A stretch of DNA of 6,584 nt from Chloroflexota bacterium. Lineage in GTDB: Bacteria; Chloroflexota; Anaerolineae; 4572-78. The stretch spans positions 1 through 6,584 of the forward strand of contig JAJRUC010000190.1 in NCBI GenBank assembly GCA_024278015.1, given 5' to 3'. The translations under genes were made by a program, and so were the position numbers. Shown one piece after another: positions 1 through 5,917 of this stretch (its first letter is position 1; each line of letters starts with the position of its first letter). Under the pieces are notes generated by a model. The model did no database searches and was not told where the DNA came from. It saw only the letters and a program-made list of their open reading frames with translations.

Positions 1-571
1 CAATTTCCGATTCAAACAAATCGGTCAGTTCGACCCGACGGCGCAGAACCTGTTCTTGCGGATTGGGGGCAATCGCCAGGGCAACCAGCGTGGCGGCGGC
101 AGCCAGCAGCGTACCCCAGCCCCAGCCCACGTTTCGAGGCGAGGCCAGCGGCAGGGCATCGACCAGCAGCACCGGCTGAAAATGGCGCGCGGTATCATCG
201 AATTGCGCCCGTTTCAACCCCGCCGACGTTTCGGCCCGGCCTTCGGCCAGTTCCAGGGCGGTAATGAGCCGTTCTTCCAGGCCCAGCACTGCGTCGCCGG
301 TGCGGGCCAGCCTGTCCACCGATGCCGGGCGCAGCCACACGGCCAGTTGCGACAGGCCCAGCAGCAGCGTCGTCAGCCCCAAACCCAGGCCCAGCAGCCG
401 GGGCCGGAACATCCACGGCCACAGCCGCCCGGCCAGCAGCAGCAACAGGGTCGCTTCCAGCCCGCCCAGCGCGGCGACCCAGCCCCAACGCAGGGCCAAT
501 TGCCCTTGCAACCGGCGGCGCAGGGGGCGCAGCATGCGCGTCAATTGCATTACGGCTGCATTGGCTGTCAT
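1..571 (-). CDS. Partial membrane protein, DUF4175-like N-terminus (3' end off the left edge)
   Basis: The first 190 residues are present and the frame is open to the window edge. The ATG at 571-569 overlaps the permease stop (TGA, 570-568) in an ATGA junction, which decides the start; the Shine-Dalgarno is weak, so coupling to the permease is likely. Three hydrophobic segments are visible, at about residues 26-50, 58-80 and 149-168. Between the second and third lies a soluble stretch (about 82-145) containing GLEERLITALELAEG. That layout (two N-terminal helices, a short 'D-RLITALEL' helical stretch, a third helix, then a long extracytoplasmic part) resembles DUF4175-type proteins found beside ABC-2 exporters and MoxR/DUF58 genes. 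The family call is from memory of the pattern, not from a search. The first residues are basic (R12, R15, R18-R20), suggesting a cytoplasmic N-terminus. Its function is unknown; it is probably an envelope partner of the adjacent exporter. Confidence 0.75.
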   Translation of the reverse strand, partial: MTANAAVMQLTRMLRPLRRRLQGQLALRWGWVAALGGLEATLLLLLAGRLWPWMFRPRLLGLGLGLTTLLLGLSQLAVWLRPASVDRLARTGDAVLGLEERLITALELAEGRAETSAGLKRAQFDDTARHFQPVLLVDALPLASPRNVGWGWGTLLAAAATLVALAIAPNPQEQVLRRRVELTDLFESEI

Positions 572-1515
572 TTGTGGGGCACCCGTTCCACGCGCCGCAC
601 GGCGGCCCGAATAAAAATCGCGCTCATCACCAGGCTGAAAACTGTGAAAATCAGCCAGGGCGCAACGATGGGAATATTAAAATCGAAGAATTTTTCCACG
701 CTGAAAAAGTAGCTGCCCGTTTCCTGAATAAAAATTTCAGAGGTGACGGCCATGCTCAGGGGATTGATGCTCAGGAAAAACAGGATGCCGTAGGTAATAG
801 CGGCCGCCGGCAGATAGGGCAGGCCATTAAAAAACCGCTCGAAGAAAAAACCGGAGGACAGTATGCCGGTTAAAAAGGCCATAAAGGGCACGCCCAGCAG
901 CATCGGAATGACAAAGGCGTAATTAATCATGTTGGCAATCGTCACCGAGCGGGCAAAGGTAGAGACATACAGCCCCAGGCTGCAAAACAGCAACGCAGTC
1001 AACAGCAGCAGCCCCACCGACAGGATGATTTCGGTGAAGGCCACCCCGCCCAAAAAGAAGGCCATACTTTGGAAGGGCAGCGTTGCCAGCACAAGCAGGC
1101 CCATAAAAACGAGGATAGCGCTGAGTTTGCCGCCGATAATCGCTTTGGGCGACAGGGCGGTGATGACCAGCAGGTCGTAGGTTTGGCGTTCTTTTTCGCT
1201 GACGATGGCCCCGGCGGTGAAGGCCGGGCCAATCAGCGTCACCACAAACAGTAGCAACGTGACCGTGCCGTAAAAAATGGCCTTGCCCAAGGTGGAAGAG
1301 GCCTCCAGCGCGCGCTGAAAACTGCCGCTGTAATAATACGCATTGGAAATCTGCGTTTCCTGATACACGGTGATGTAAATAATAAACACCAAAATACTCA
1401 GCAGGACCAAATGCGCCGTCAATAGCAAAAAGGTGCGCCGGCCCCGCATACGGCTGCGCAACTCGTTGACCACCACCGGATTGTTTCGCCATACGGCCGG
1501 AACGTCTTTTATCAT
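568..1515 (-). CDS. ABC-2 type transporter permease
   Basis: This 315-residue integral membrane protein is the membrane half of an ABC exporter whose ATPase is encoded immediately upstream. It opens with a cytoplasmic segment containing NPVVVNELRSRMRGRRTF (about 12-29), typical of ABC-2 permeases of the 'NP-hh-KE-R-RMR' type. A first helix follows at about 28-50. The conserved cytoplasmic coupling region GAIVSEKERQTYDLLVITAL (about 102-121), followed by SPKAIIGGKL, is the equivalent of the 'ERE-GTLDLLL-TPLS' element that contacts the ATPase. Further hydrophobic segments lie near 80-103, 131-155, 160-184, 192-217, 232-252 and 284-305, giving six or seven helices. The C-terminus is basic (R303, R307, R308, R311) and probably cytoplasmic. 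The start is supported by GAAGGA 8 nt upstream (1529-1524) and by a 4-nt ATGA overlap with the ATPase gene. The substrate cannot be told from sequence. Confidence 0.9.
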   Translation of the reverse strand: MIKDVPAVWRNNPVVVNELRSRMRGRRTFLLLTAHLVLLSILVFIIYITVYQETQISNAYYYSGSFQRALEASSTLGKAIFYGTVTLLLFVVTLIGPAFTAGAIVSEKERQTYDLLVITALSPKAIIGGKLSAILVFMGLLVLATLPFQSMAFFLGGVAFTEIILSVGLLLLTALLFCSLGLYVSTFARSVTIANMINYAFVIPMLLGVPFMAFLTGILSSGFFFERFFNGLPYLPAAAITYGILFFLSINPLSMAVTSEIFIQETGSYFFSVEKFFDFNIPIVAPWLIFTVFSLVMSAIFIRAAVRRVERVPHK

Positions 1516-2468
1516 GATACGATTCCTTCGGTCAGTTGCATAAACATTTCTTCCAGCGATTGCGCCTCTTCCCGAAAGGAGAGCAGGGGGACCCCCGCTG
1601 CCACCAGGCGGGCGATGAGGGCGCTCACCGCCACTTTATCGCCGCTGAAGGCAAATTGCAAATCCCAGTCGCCCTCCGCGTTTTGGCTGTGAGTCACATC
1701 GGTCACTTGCGGCGCGTAAGAGAGGGCAGCCAAGGCAGCGTTTAGCTGATTACCCAGCAGGGTCAGGTAAATGGTGCGGGTAGCCCGCAGTTCGGCGCGC
1801 AGCGCCTGCAAATTGCCCACCGCCACCATTTTGCCCGCTTCGATGATACCCACATCGGTGCAAAGTTCATCCACATCGGCCAGAATGTGCGATGAAAAGA
1901 GGATGGTCTTGCCCATCGTCTGCAATTCCTGCAACAAAGCCCGAAACTCTACCCGCGCGCGCGGGTCCAGCCCGGCCGCCGGTTCGTCCAGTACCAGAAT
2001 TTGCGGGTCGTGAATCAGGGCGCGGGCCAGGCCCAGCCGCTGCTTCATGCCGCGAGACAGGCTGTTGACGTAATCGTCGCGGCGGTGGGTCAAATCAACC
2101 AGAGTCAGCAAATCGGTAATGAGGGCGGGCCGGTTGGCGGGCGGAATGTGGTAGCATCCGGCAAAAAAATCCAGATATTCCCAGGTAGTCATATCGTTGT
2201 ACGTGCCGAAAAAATCAGGGACGTAGCCCAGTTGGCGGCGCACCGCTTCTTTATCAATGAGGACGTTGCGCCCGTCAACCGTAACCGCGCCGCCGGTGGG
2301 TTGCAGCAGGGTGGTTAAAATGCGGATGGTGGTTGTTTTTCCGGCGCCGTTGGGACCAATAAAGCCGAAAATAGCCCCGGCGGCAATGGAAAAAGAAATG
2401 CCGTCAACGGCGTTTCGCCCGTCAAATGATTTGGACAGGTTATCAATGACAATCAGGTCTGTGGTCAT
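1512..2468 (-). CDS. ABC transporter ATP-binding protein (ABC-2 / CcmA-like)
   Basis: This 318-residue cytoplasmic ATPase would energise the permease encoded next. Walker A is GPNGAGKT (38-45). The signature loop is LSRGMKQRL (137-145), the 'LS-GM-QR' form usual in ABC-2 exporters. Walker B is ILVLDEP (157-163) with catalytic E162. The D-loop is AGLDPRA (165-171) and the switch histidine is H194 in SSHIL. The Q-loop is unusual: the position normally occupied by glutamine is aspartate (GYVPD, D85). I recall this from a subgroup of exporters carrying 'PDFFG-Y', so it is probably not a sequencing error. Residues from about 215 to 318 form a C-terminal accessory domain ending in SLEEMFMQL, a DUF4162-like tail. 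The ATG overlaps the upstream stop by one base (TAATG), with a GGGAAGGG Shine-Dalgarno-like stretch just before it. With a single nucleotide-binding domain, it should work as a dimer. Confidence 0.95.
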   Translation of the reverse strand: MTTDLIVIDNLSKSFDGRNAVDGISFSIAAGAIFGFIGPNGAGKTTTIRILTTLLQPTGGAVTVDGRNVLIDKEAVRRQLGYVPDFFGTYNDMTTWEYLDFFAGCYHIPPANRPALITDLLTLVDLTHRRDDYVNSLSRGMKQRLGLARALIHDPQILVLDEPAAGLDPRARVEFRALLQELQTMGKTILFSSHILADVDELCTDVGIIEAGKMVAVGNLQALRAELRATRTIYLTLLGNQLNAALAALSYAPQVTDVTHSQNAEGDWDLQFAFSGDKVAVSALIARLVAAGVPLLSFREEAQSLEEMFMQLTEGIVS

Positions 2469-4459
2469 TATGGCTGCCCTTCCCGTGCCGGCAGGTTGAC
2501 AATCAGCAAATTGGTTACCTGCCGGTCAAACCGGCTGCCGCCGGTTTTGATTTCCGTCACGGACGGAGCATCGAACTGCCAGCCCACCAGAATAATCGGG
2601 CCGGGATCCGCTTCGGGGGTGGGGGCAAAAGAAGCGGCAACCCGGGGCGGGCCATCGGATGACCAGAAAATATTTTTGATGATGCGGTCATTCAGTTGAA
2701 GTTGCACGTCGTCAATATTGTAATACGCTTGCCCCCACAGGGTGACATCATTATAAACCTGGGTATCGAGTTGCTGCAAGGGGTAGTCGACGGCTGTTTC
2801 GCCGGGGGGCAGGGCGGGCAATTGCGCCCCGAAATTACCGCGCAAAAGGGCGGCCTGTTGCACGGGCCGGCGGGTGCGATTGATAATTTTGCCCACAATG
2901 CGCCAATCGGCCCCCTGCCGCACTACGGCCAGTTGCATATCAATGGGCGGCTGTTCGGCTTGATGCTGCACCAGGACCGTAGACATGCCGCCGATGTCCG
3001 TCCACAGGTTGCGCAGTTCGGTGTGGTTGCCGTAAAAAATGGTGGTGGGGGCAGATGTAGCGGTTTTTACGCCGTTAAAGCCGCCGTTGCCGCTGTCGGT
3101 GGGCTGCACCAGCGCATCGGGCGGAAATTGCAGAGTGTAGCGCTGCCGCACCGGCGAGTACAGCCCCAGAAAGGTCTCCACCTGGGCGGTTGATTCGCCG
3201 GCGGTTTGATGGATAACCGATACCTGCCGCAAAATTGTTGTGCCGCCCCGGTTGCGGAAGCCGGCCGCATAGCCGAACAGGGTGAAAAGCAGTATCAGGG
3301 CGGGGATGGTCAGCCAGGCCCATTCAATTTTTTTGAGCCGTTTCAGGACAAAATAATTAAGCGGCACCAAAAACAGGGCATACGAACACAGGAACGCCAA
3401 AAAGTAAAAGGGCGAAGGCAGCGCGGCCACACTGATATTAGCCAGCGAATCGTTGATGGTGCGGGGGGCGTCGTATTGGGCGTAAAACGGCACATTGCTT
3501 TTCAGGGGGGCCAGCGCCCGCCGCCAAAACGCTTCGTTGCCGGCCCAGCCGTTCATCGGAGCCAGGCCAAAATCAAGAGCGAAGTAAATAACCTGCCCCT
3601 GCCCCACCGGGTATCGAATTAGAAGGGGCCGGTCCTGCTCATAAATTTCGATGATGCCCTGGCTGTTTTGGGGCACGGCGGCGATGTACGGGCCTTGTTC
3701 CGGCACCGATTTATTGACGTAGCGGCCTAAATCGACCAGAGTGGGCAGGGTGACGGCGGTCAGGGCATCGGGCAAAAAATCGGCCAGCCCGGCGGCGGTC
3801 AGGGCGGCGTTTGGCCCCCCGCCGATGACCAGTTTTCCGCCCGCCCGCACCCACGCCGACAGGGCCGCCTGTTGGGCGGCGGTCAGGCTGCCGGTATCCA
3901 CATTGTTAAAAACCAACGCATCCAGGCCGGCCAGGGCGGCGGCGCGGTCCGGCAGGTCTGTCGGGGCCAGGTGAACCACGGTCAGCGGTTCGGCGTAATT
4001 GGCCGTTTGCAAGCCGGCCAGCAAATTCAGCAGGCCAGGGTCAACCGAGATAACGCCGACCATATAGGCGTAGCCGGAAACGCTGCGGGGCGTAATTTTG
4101 CGCCGGTACAGGGTTTGGCCCGCCTCGGTCACAAATTCGACGGTCACATCGCCGCCGCGCAGGGGGACAAACAGGGTAACGCGCTTTTGGGCCTGGGCGG
4201 GCAGGGTCAATTGCCGGGCGTAGGTTTCGCCGGGGTAGTCGGTTTGCAGCCGGATTTCACCGGCCACCGGCGGGCCGGTATTAACCGCCCGCACCACAAT
4301 CGGCGTCCAGGTATTTTGTTTGAAATAGCCGTCGAAGCCGGGTTGAACCTCAAAAAACAGGGTCTCGCCGGTTTGGGCAGCCGGCGACGCAGGATTGATG
4401 AGCAAAAGTCCCGGTATCAAAACAAACAGCGACAGGCGAAGCAGCAATTGTCGATTCAT
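2468..4459 (-). CDS. Exported, membrane-anchored protein with GATase-like domain (no catalytic Cys)
   Basis: This is a 663-residue protein of unknown function. Residues 1-28 form a signal peptide or signal anchor (basic start, hydrophobic 10-21, small residues near 24-28). Residues about 32-125 are beta-rich and may be an Ig-like domain. Residues about 128-320 look like a class I glutamine-amidotransferase/ThuA-type Rossmann fold: a DALVFNNVD strand (180-188), then a helix, then GGKLVIGGGPNAAL (207-220). A hydrophobic pair at about 350-372 and 381-400 flanks the basic loop KRLKK (373-377), so by the positive-inside rule both large domains face outward. The C-terminal ~260 residues are again beta-rich and soluble. 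The only cysteine is C358, inside the first helix, so glutaminase chemistry is excluded and the domain is more likely to bind or scaffold. The start is fixed by an ATGA overlap with the redoxin-like gene. The position directly before the ATPase suggests an extracytoplasmic partner of the exporter. Confidence 0.85.
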   Translation of the reverse strand: MNRQLLLRLSLFVLIPGLLLINPASPAAQTGETLFFEVQPGFDGYFKQNTWTPIVVRAVNTGPPVAGEIRLQTDYPGETYARQLTLPAQAQKRVTLFVPLRGGDVTVEFVTEAGQTLYRRKITPRSVSGYAYMVGVISVDPGLLNLLAGLQTANYAEPLTVVHLAPTDLPDRAAALAGLDALVFNNVDTGSLTAAQQAALSAWVRAGGKLVIGGGPNAALTAAGLADFLPDALTAVTLPTLVDLGRYVNKSVPEQGPYIAAVPQNSQGIIEIYEQDRPLLIRYPVGQGQVIYFALDFGLAPMNGWAGNEAFWRRALAPLKSNVPFYAQYDAPRTINDSLANISVAALPSPFYFLAFLCSYALFLVPLNYFVLKRLKKIEWAWLTIPALILLFTLFGYAAGFRNRGGTTILRQVSVIHQTAGESTAQVETFLGLYSPVRQRYTLQFPPDALVQPTDSGNGGFNGVKTATSAPTTIFYGNHTELRNLWTDIGGMSTVLVQHQAEQPPIDMQLAVVRQGADWRIVGKIINRTRRPVQQAALLRGNFGAQLPALPPGETAVDYPLQQLDTQVYNDVTLWGQAYYNIDDVQLQLNDRIIKNIFWSSDGPPRVAASFAPTPEADPGPIILVGWQFDAPSVTEIKTGGSRFDRQVTNLLIVNLPAREGQP

Positions 4460-5001
4460 ACGGTATTTTCACCCAAAAACGCATCCACGCGCGGCAAGGG
4501 CAAATGGTCGGCGATGGTGGCGCCGTAAAAGGCGGTGTGGATGGTTGAATCAGGATTGATGAGAAAATCTGCCGGGATGAGGGCTTTGCTGCCCTCCATT
4601 TTGCCGGGCCAATAGCCTTTCAGGTTGGCGGCAATCATGCGCGGATGCCACCACCAGGCCGCTGCCAGCCAGCCCGGCCACGAAGCCTCAACCTCGTATT
4701 GGCGATAAACCGCGCGCCGGGGGTCGGCAATAATGGGGAAGGGAGCATCCTGGCGGCCCACATATTTGCGGATACTCTCCACCGGCGATTGAAAAAAGGC
4801 CACTATGCGCAATCCGCGGGCCTGATAATCGGGATAGCGGGCAATCAGCTCATGCACGCGCAAATTACACAGGGGGCAACTGGCGTATCGAAAAAACGAG
4901 AGCATCAATTTTTGGCCGGCAAAATCCGGCAACGAAATTTTCCGGCCAAAAATATCCGGCGCATCAAAGGGTTTGGCGGGTTGTCCGGCTTTCAGGCGCA
5001 T
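4456..5001 (-). CDS. Peroxiredoxin-like (AhpC/TSA, redoxin fold) protein with CxxC
   Basis: This 181-residue protein has a thioredoxin/peroxiredoxin fold. The N-terminal GQPAKPFDAPDIFGRKISL (6-24) is the classic redoxin opening. The strand LMLSFFRYA leads into SCPLC, placing Cys42 and Cys45 as a CxxC pair at the start of the first long helix. The canonical peroxiredoxin P-x3-T/S-x2-C motif is absent, so it fits the peroxiredoxin-like group (FRYASCPLC, PRXL2/AAED1-like) rather than a typical 2-Cys AhpC. FPIIADPRRAVYRQY (88-102) is the conserved middle part. A tryptophan-rich insert follows (WPGWLAAAWWWHP, 108-120; W131). There is no signal peptide, so it is expected in the cytoplasm, where it may reduce peroxides or a disulfide; this is not shown. 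The start lies 8 nt after the PH-domain stop, with AGG overlapping that stop. The ATGA overlap at its end couples it to the exported protein gene. Confidence 0.88.
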   Translation of the reverse strand: MRLKAGQPAKPFDAPDIFGRKISLPDFAGQKLMLSFFRYASCPLCNLRVHELIARYPDYQARGLRIVAFFQSPVESIRKYVGRQDAPFPIIADPRRAVYRQYEVEASWPGWLAAAWWWHPRMIAANLKGYWPGKMEGSKALIPADFLINPDSTIHTAFYGATIADHLPLPRVDAFLGENTV

Positions 5002-5009
5002 CAGGCGGC

Positions 5010-5549
5010 CTACATTTCTTCCCGATAGCGGAGGCCATAGGTTTTGCGGGCGCTAATCACGGCCCGCCGCAAAATTTCATGCACACCTTTGGGGTCGGTG
5101 ATGTTTTTCAACGTCGCCTGCGGATTGCTGGGGTCGTGGCTGGCGATGAAAATATCGCCCAGATTCATGGCCCGTTCGGTCATCGATTGTTTGAAATCGA
5201 CATCCTGCACCCGCACCAGTTCAATATCTTCGTAATCCTTGCCCAGCAGCCCGTGGATGATGCGCACCCGCTCGTTGGTGATAATGTAATTGAGGGTCAA
5301 CGATAAAAACGGCCGGCCTGCCCACAATACCTGTTCCTCCTCGCTATCAACCAGCGCCGAGGCGGCGGGCATGGTGGCGGCGGGTTGCCCCAGTTCAGTG
5401 TCGGCGGCTTCCAGGGCGGCGTCAACCACCAGCCGCACCAGGGCATCCATATCGTCCCGGCCCACCGCCGAAACATCAATGCCGCTGCGGGCTATCGCCT
5501 GCCATACTTTGGCCGTTATGGCTGTTTCCATCTGTTTGATATTGGTCAT
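5010..5549 (-). CDS. Bacterial PH-domain protein (DUF304/bPH2-like), first gene of the operon
   Basis: This 179-residue soluble protein has no signal peptide and no membrane segment. Residues 1-55 are helical and acidic, and 56-70 form an Ala/Pro-rich linker. Residues about 72-170 match the bacterial PH-like fold: EQVLWAGRP opens the first strand, then LNYIITNERVRIIHGLLGKDYEDIEL carries the 'hhhTN-Rhhhh-G' core, and IELVRVQDVDF is the following strand. The region ends in a helix, GVHEILRRAVISARK (155-169). Many bPH2 proteins also have membrane helices, but this one has none. Bacterial PH domains mediate oligomerisation or protein and membrane-surface binding; no ligand can be assigned here. 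The ATG at 5549 is preceded by GAGGAGGG with a 5-nt spacer, much stronger than anything before M7, so the upstream start is preferred. It is the promoter-proximal gene and may recruit or regulate the rest of the system, which is inference. Confidence 0.85.
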   Translation of the reverse strand: MTNIKQMETAITAKVWQAIARSGIDVSAVGRDDMDALVRLVVDAALEAADTELGQPAATMPAASALVDSEEEQVLWAGRPFLSLTLNYIITNERVRIIHGLLGKDYEDIELVRVQDVDFKQSMTERAMNLGDIFIASHDPSNPQATLKNITDPKGVHEILRRAVISARKTYGLRYREEM

Positions 5550-5553
5550 ATCG

Positions 5554-5561
5554 CCCTCCTC
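5554..5561 (-). promoter_or_regulatory. Strong Shine-Dalgarno of the PH-domain gene
   Basis: Read on the minus strand the sequence is GAGGAGGG, followed by a 5-nt spacer and ATG at 5549. It is the best ribosome binding site in the operon and settles the start codon over the methionine at residue 7. Later genes in the operon have weaker sites and rely on stop/start overlap. Confidence 0.85.
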
Positions 5562-5579
5562 AATTGGGTTTCTGATAAT

Positions 5580-5607
5580 ATTATAACGGCAGTCGACGAT
5601 TCTACAA
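5580..5607 (-). promoter_or_regulatory. Sigma70-type promoter of the six-gene operon
   Basis: On the minus strand the -10 is a perfect TATAAT (5585-5580). A weaker -35, TTGTAG (5607-5602), lies 16 bp upstream. Transcription would begin near 5573, giving a leader of about 24 nt before the ATG. The -10 overlaps a 10-bp AT palindrome (ATAATATTAT, 5575-5584). No second convincing promoter was seen inside the operon, which agrees with single-unit transcription. Confidence 0.6.
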
Positions 5608-5627
5608 GGCCGGTACGGTATTTTAAC

Positions 5628-5637
5628 CCCGCGCGGG
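5628..5637. promoter_or_regulatory. GC palindrome CCCGCGCGGG, possible operator
   Basis: This perfect 10-bp inverted repeat without a spacer is centred about 60 bp upstream of the predicted operon start site. That is a usual distance for an activator site. Such short GC palindromes also occur by chance in GC-rich DNA, so the assignment is weak. Confidence 0.2.
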
Positions 5638-5666
5638 CATATTATCGGACAAGTGTCGGGCAGGGG

Positions 5667-5689
5667 GCGGGTTTACGGGAGAAACCCGC
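5667..5689. repeat. Inverted repeat / hairpin 1 (8-bp stem, 7-nt loop)
   Basis: GCGGGTTT (5667-5674) is perfectly complementary to AAACCCGC (5682-5689) around the loop ACGGGAG. Its last two bases are the first two of the next hairpin. It has no trailing T-run, so it is not an intrinsic terminator in either direction. Confidence 0.75.
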
Positions 5690-5715
5690 AGGGGCACCTT
5701 GCAGCGTGCCCCTGC
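5688..5715. repeat. Inverted repeat / hairpin 2 (10-bp stem, 8-nt loop)
   Basis: GCAGGGGCAC (5688-5697) is perfectly complementary to GTGCCCCTGC (5706-5715) around CTTGCAGC. The 'AGGGGCAC...GTGCCCCT' style recalls dispersed palindromic repeats I associate with Chloroflexota and cyanobacterial genomes. That assignment is from memory and only one copy lies in this window. The flanking GGGGGC (5663-5668) and GCCCCC (5724-5729) could add an outer stem, which would compete with the start of hairpin 1. Confidence 0.75.
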
Positions 5716-5761
5716 ACAGACTTGCCCCCAAACTGAAACGCACCCTGTATCACCTGGCATA

Positions 5762-5790
5762 TTGAAAAATCCGGGCATTGCCTGTAAAAT
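5762..5790 (+). promoter_or_regulatory. Sigma70-type promoter of the rightward gene
   Basis: TTGAAA (5762-5767) and TAAAAT (5785-5790) are separated by exactly 17 bp, each close to consensus. Transcription would start near 5797, giving a leader of about 120 nt before the GTG start at 5918. It is back-to-back with the operon promoter, with predicted start sites about 225 bp apart and the two hairpins between them. Confidence 0.6.
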
Positions 5791-5833
5791 GACTGGTATC
5801 GTTGCCCCGGCAATCAGGATGCAACCATAATCG

Positions 5834-5893
5834 CCCCCCACCCGTCGCCTGCGGAAACTTCTTCTCCCTTTTAGGGGAAGGGTGGGGAGGGGG
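5834..5893 (+). promoter_or_regulatory. Structured 5' leader: C-tract/G-tract pairing and G-quadruplex motif
   Basis: CCCCACCC (5836-5843) can pair with GGGTGGGG (5880-5887). Nested inside, CTTCTCC (5861-5867) can pair with GGGGAAG (5874-5880) with one T-G wobble, though the two stems compete for G5880. The same 3' arm has four G-tracts: GGGG 5874-5877, GGG 5880-5882, GGGG 5884-5887 and GGGGG 5889-5893. Their loops are AA, T and A, a textbook parallel G-quadruplex motif. It ends 7 nt before the Shine-Dalgarno, so folding could modulate translation. It may alternatively be a copy of a dispersed G/C-rich repeat. Confidence 0.5.
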
Positions 5894-5900
5894 TTATTTC

Positions 5901-5907
5901 AGAGGAG
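5901..5907 (+). promoter_or_regulatory. Shine-Dalgarno that fixes the GTG start
   Basis: AGAGGAG lies 10 nt before GTG (5918-5920). No ATG occurs in frame between the upstream stop (TAA, 5828-5830) and residue 121, so this site is what supports the GTG start. Confidence 0.7.
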
Positions 5908-5917
5908 TCTTCAAACA

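Larger units (their letters stand above)
5550..5917. other. Divergent intergenic region, 368 bp, non-coding
   Basis: This gap separates the leftward operon from the rightward gene. From left to right it contains the operon Shine-Dalgarno and promoter, a GC palindrome, two abutting hairpins, a rightward promoter, a C-tract/G-tract leader and the Shine-Dalgarno of the rightward gene. Short open frames cross it on both strands, but none has a credible ribosome binding site or a protein-like sequence. No tRNA, T-box or known riboswitch was recognised. No run of T follows either hairpin, so there is no obvious intrinsic terminator. Confidence 0.8.

Noticed and set aside
56..712. 218-codon plus-strand open frame rich in Gln, Arg and Pro
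   Set aside because: It lies antisense to the DUF4175-like and permease genes, its composition is that of complemented GC-rich coding DNA, and it has no ribosome binding site.
1012..1515. Possible frameshift in the permease because a second long minus-strand frame overlaps it
   Set aside because: The 315-residue frame is continuous with sensible helices and the ERQTYDLL coupling region; the other frame (923-1492) is a low-quality shadow.
2696..3193. Plus-strand open frame of 165 codons
   Set aside because: It is antisense within the well-supported 663-residue gene, has low-complexity Gly/Gln composition and has no start signals.
3872..4528. Plus-strand open frame of 218 codons
   Set aside because: It is antisense to the exported protein gene and runs across its junction with the redoxin gene; its Gly/Gln/Arg-rich composition is typical of a shadow frame.
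5688..5720. Hairpin 2 as a rho-independent terminator
   Set aside because: The stem is strong, but neither strand has a T-run after it, and no gene ends nearby in either direction.
5385..5765. Plus-strand open frame of 126 codons running into the intergenic region
   Set aside because: Its first half is antisense to the PH-domain gene and its second half crosses promoter and hairpin sequence; it has no Shine-Dalgarno.
5623..5841. Minus-strand open frame of 72 codons in the intergenic region
   Set aside because: It reads straight through both perfect hairpins and the rightward promoter and has no ribosome binding site, so stem symmetry explains the open frame better than coding.
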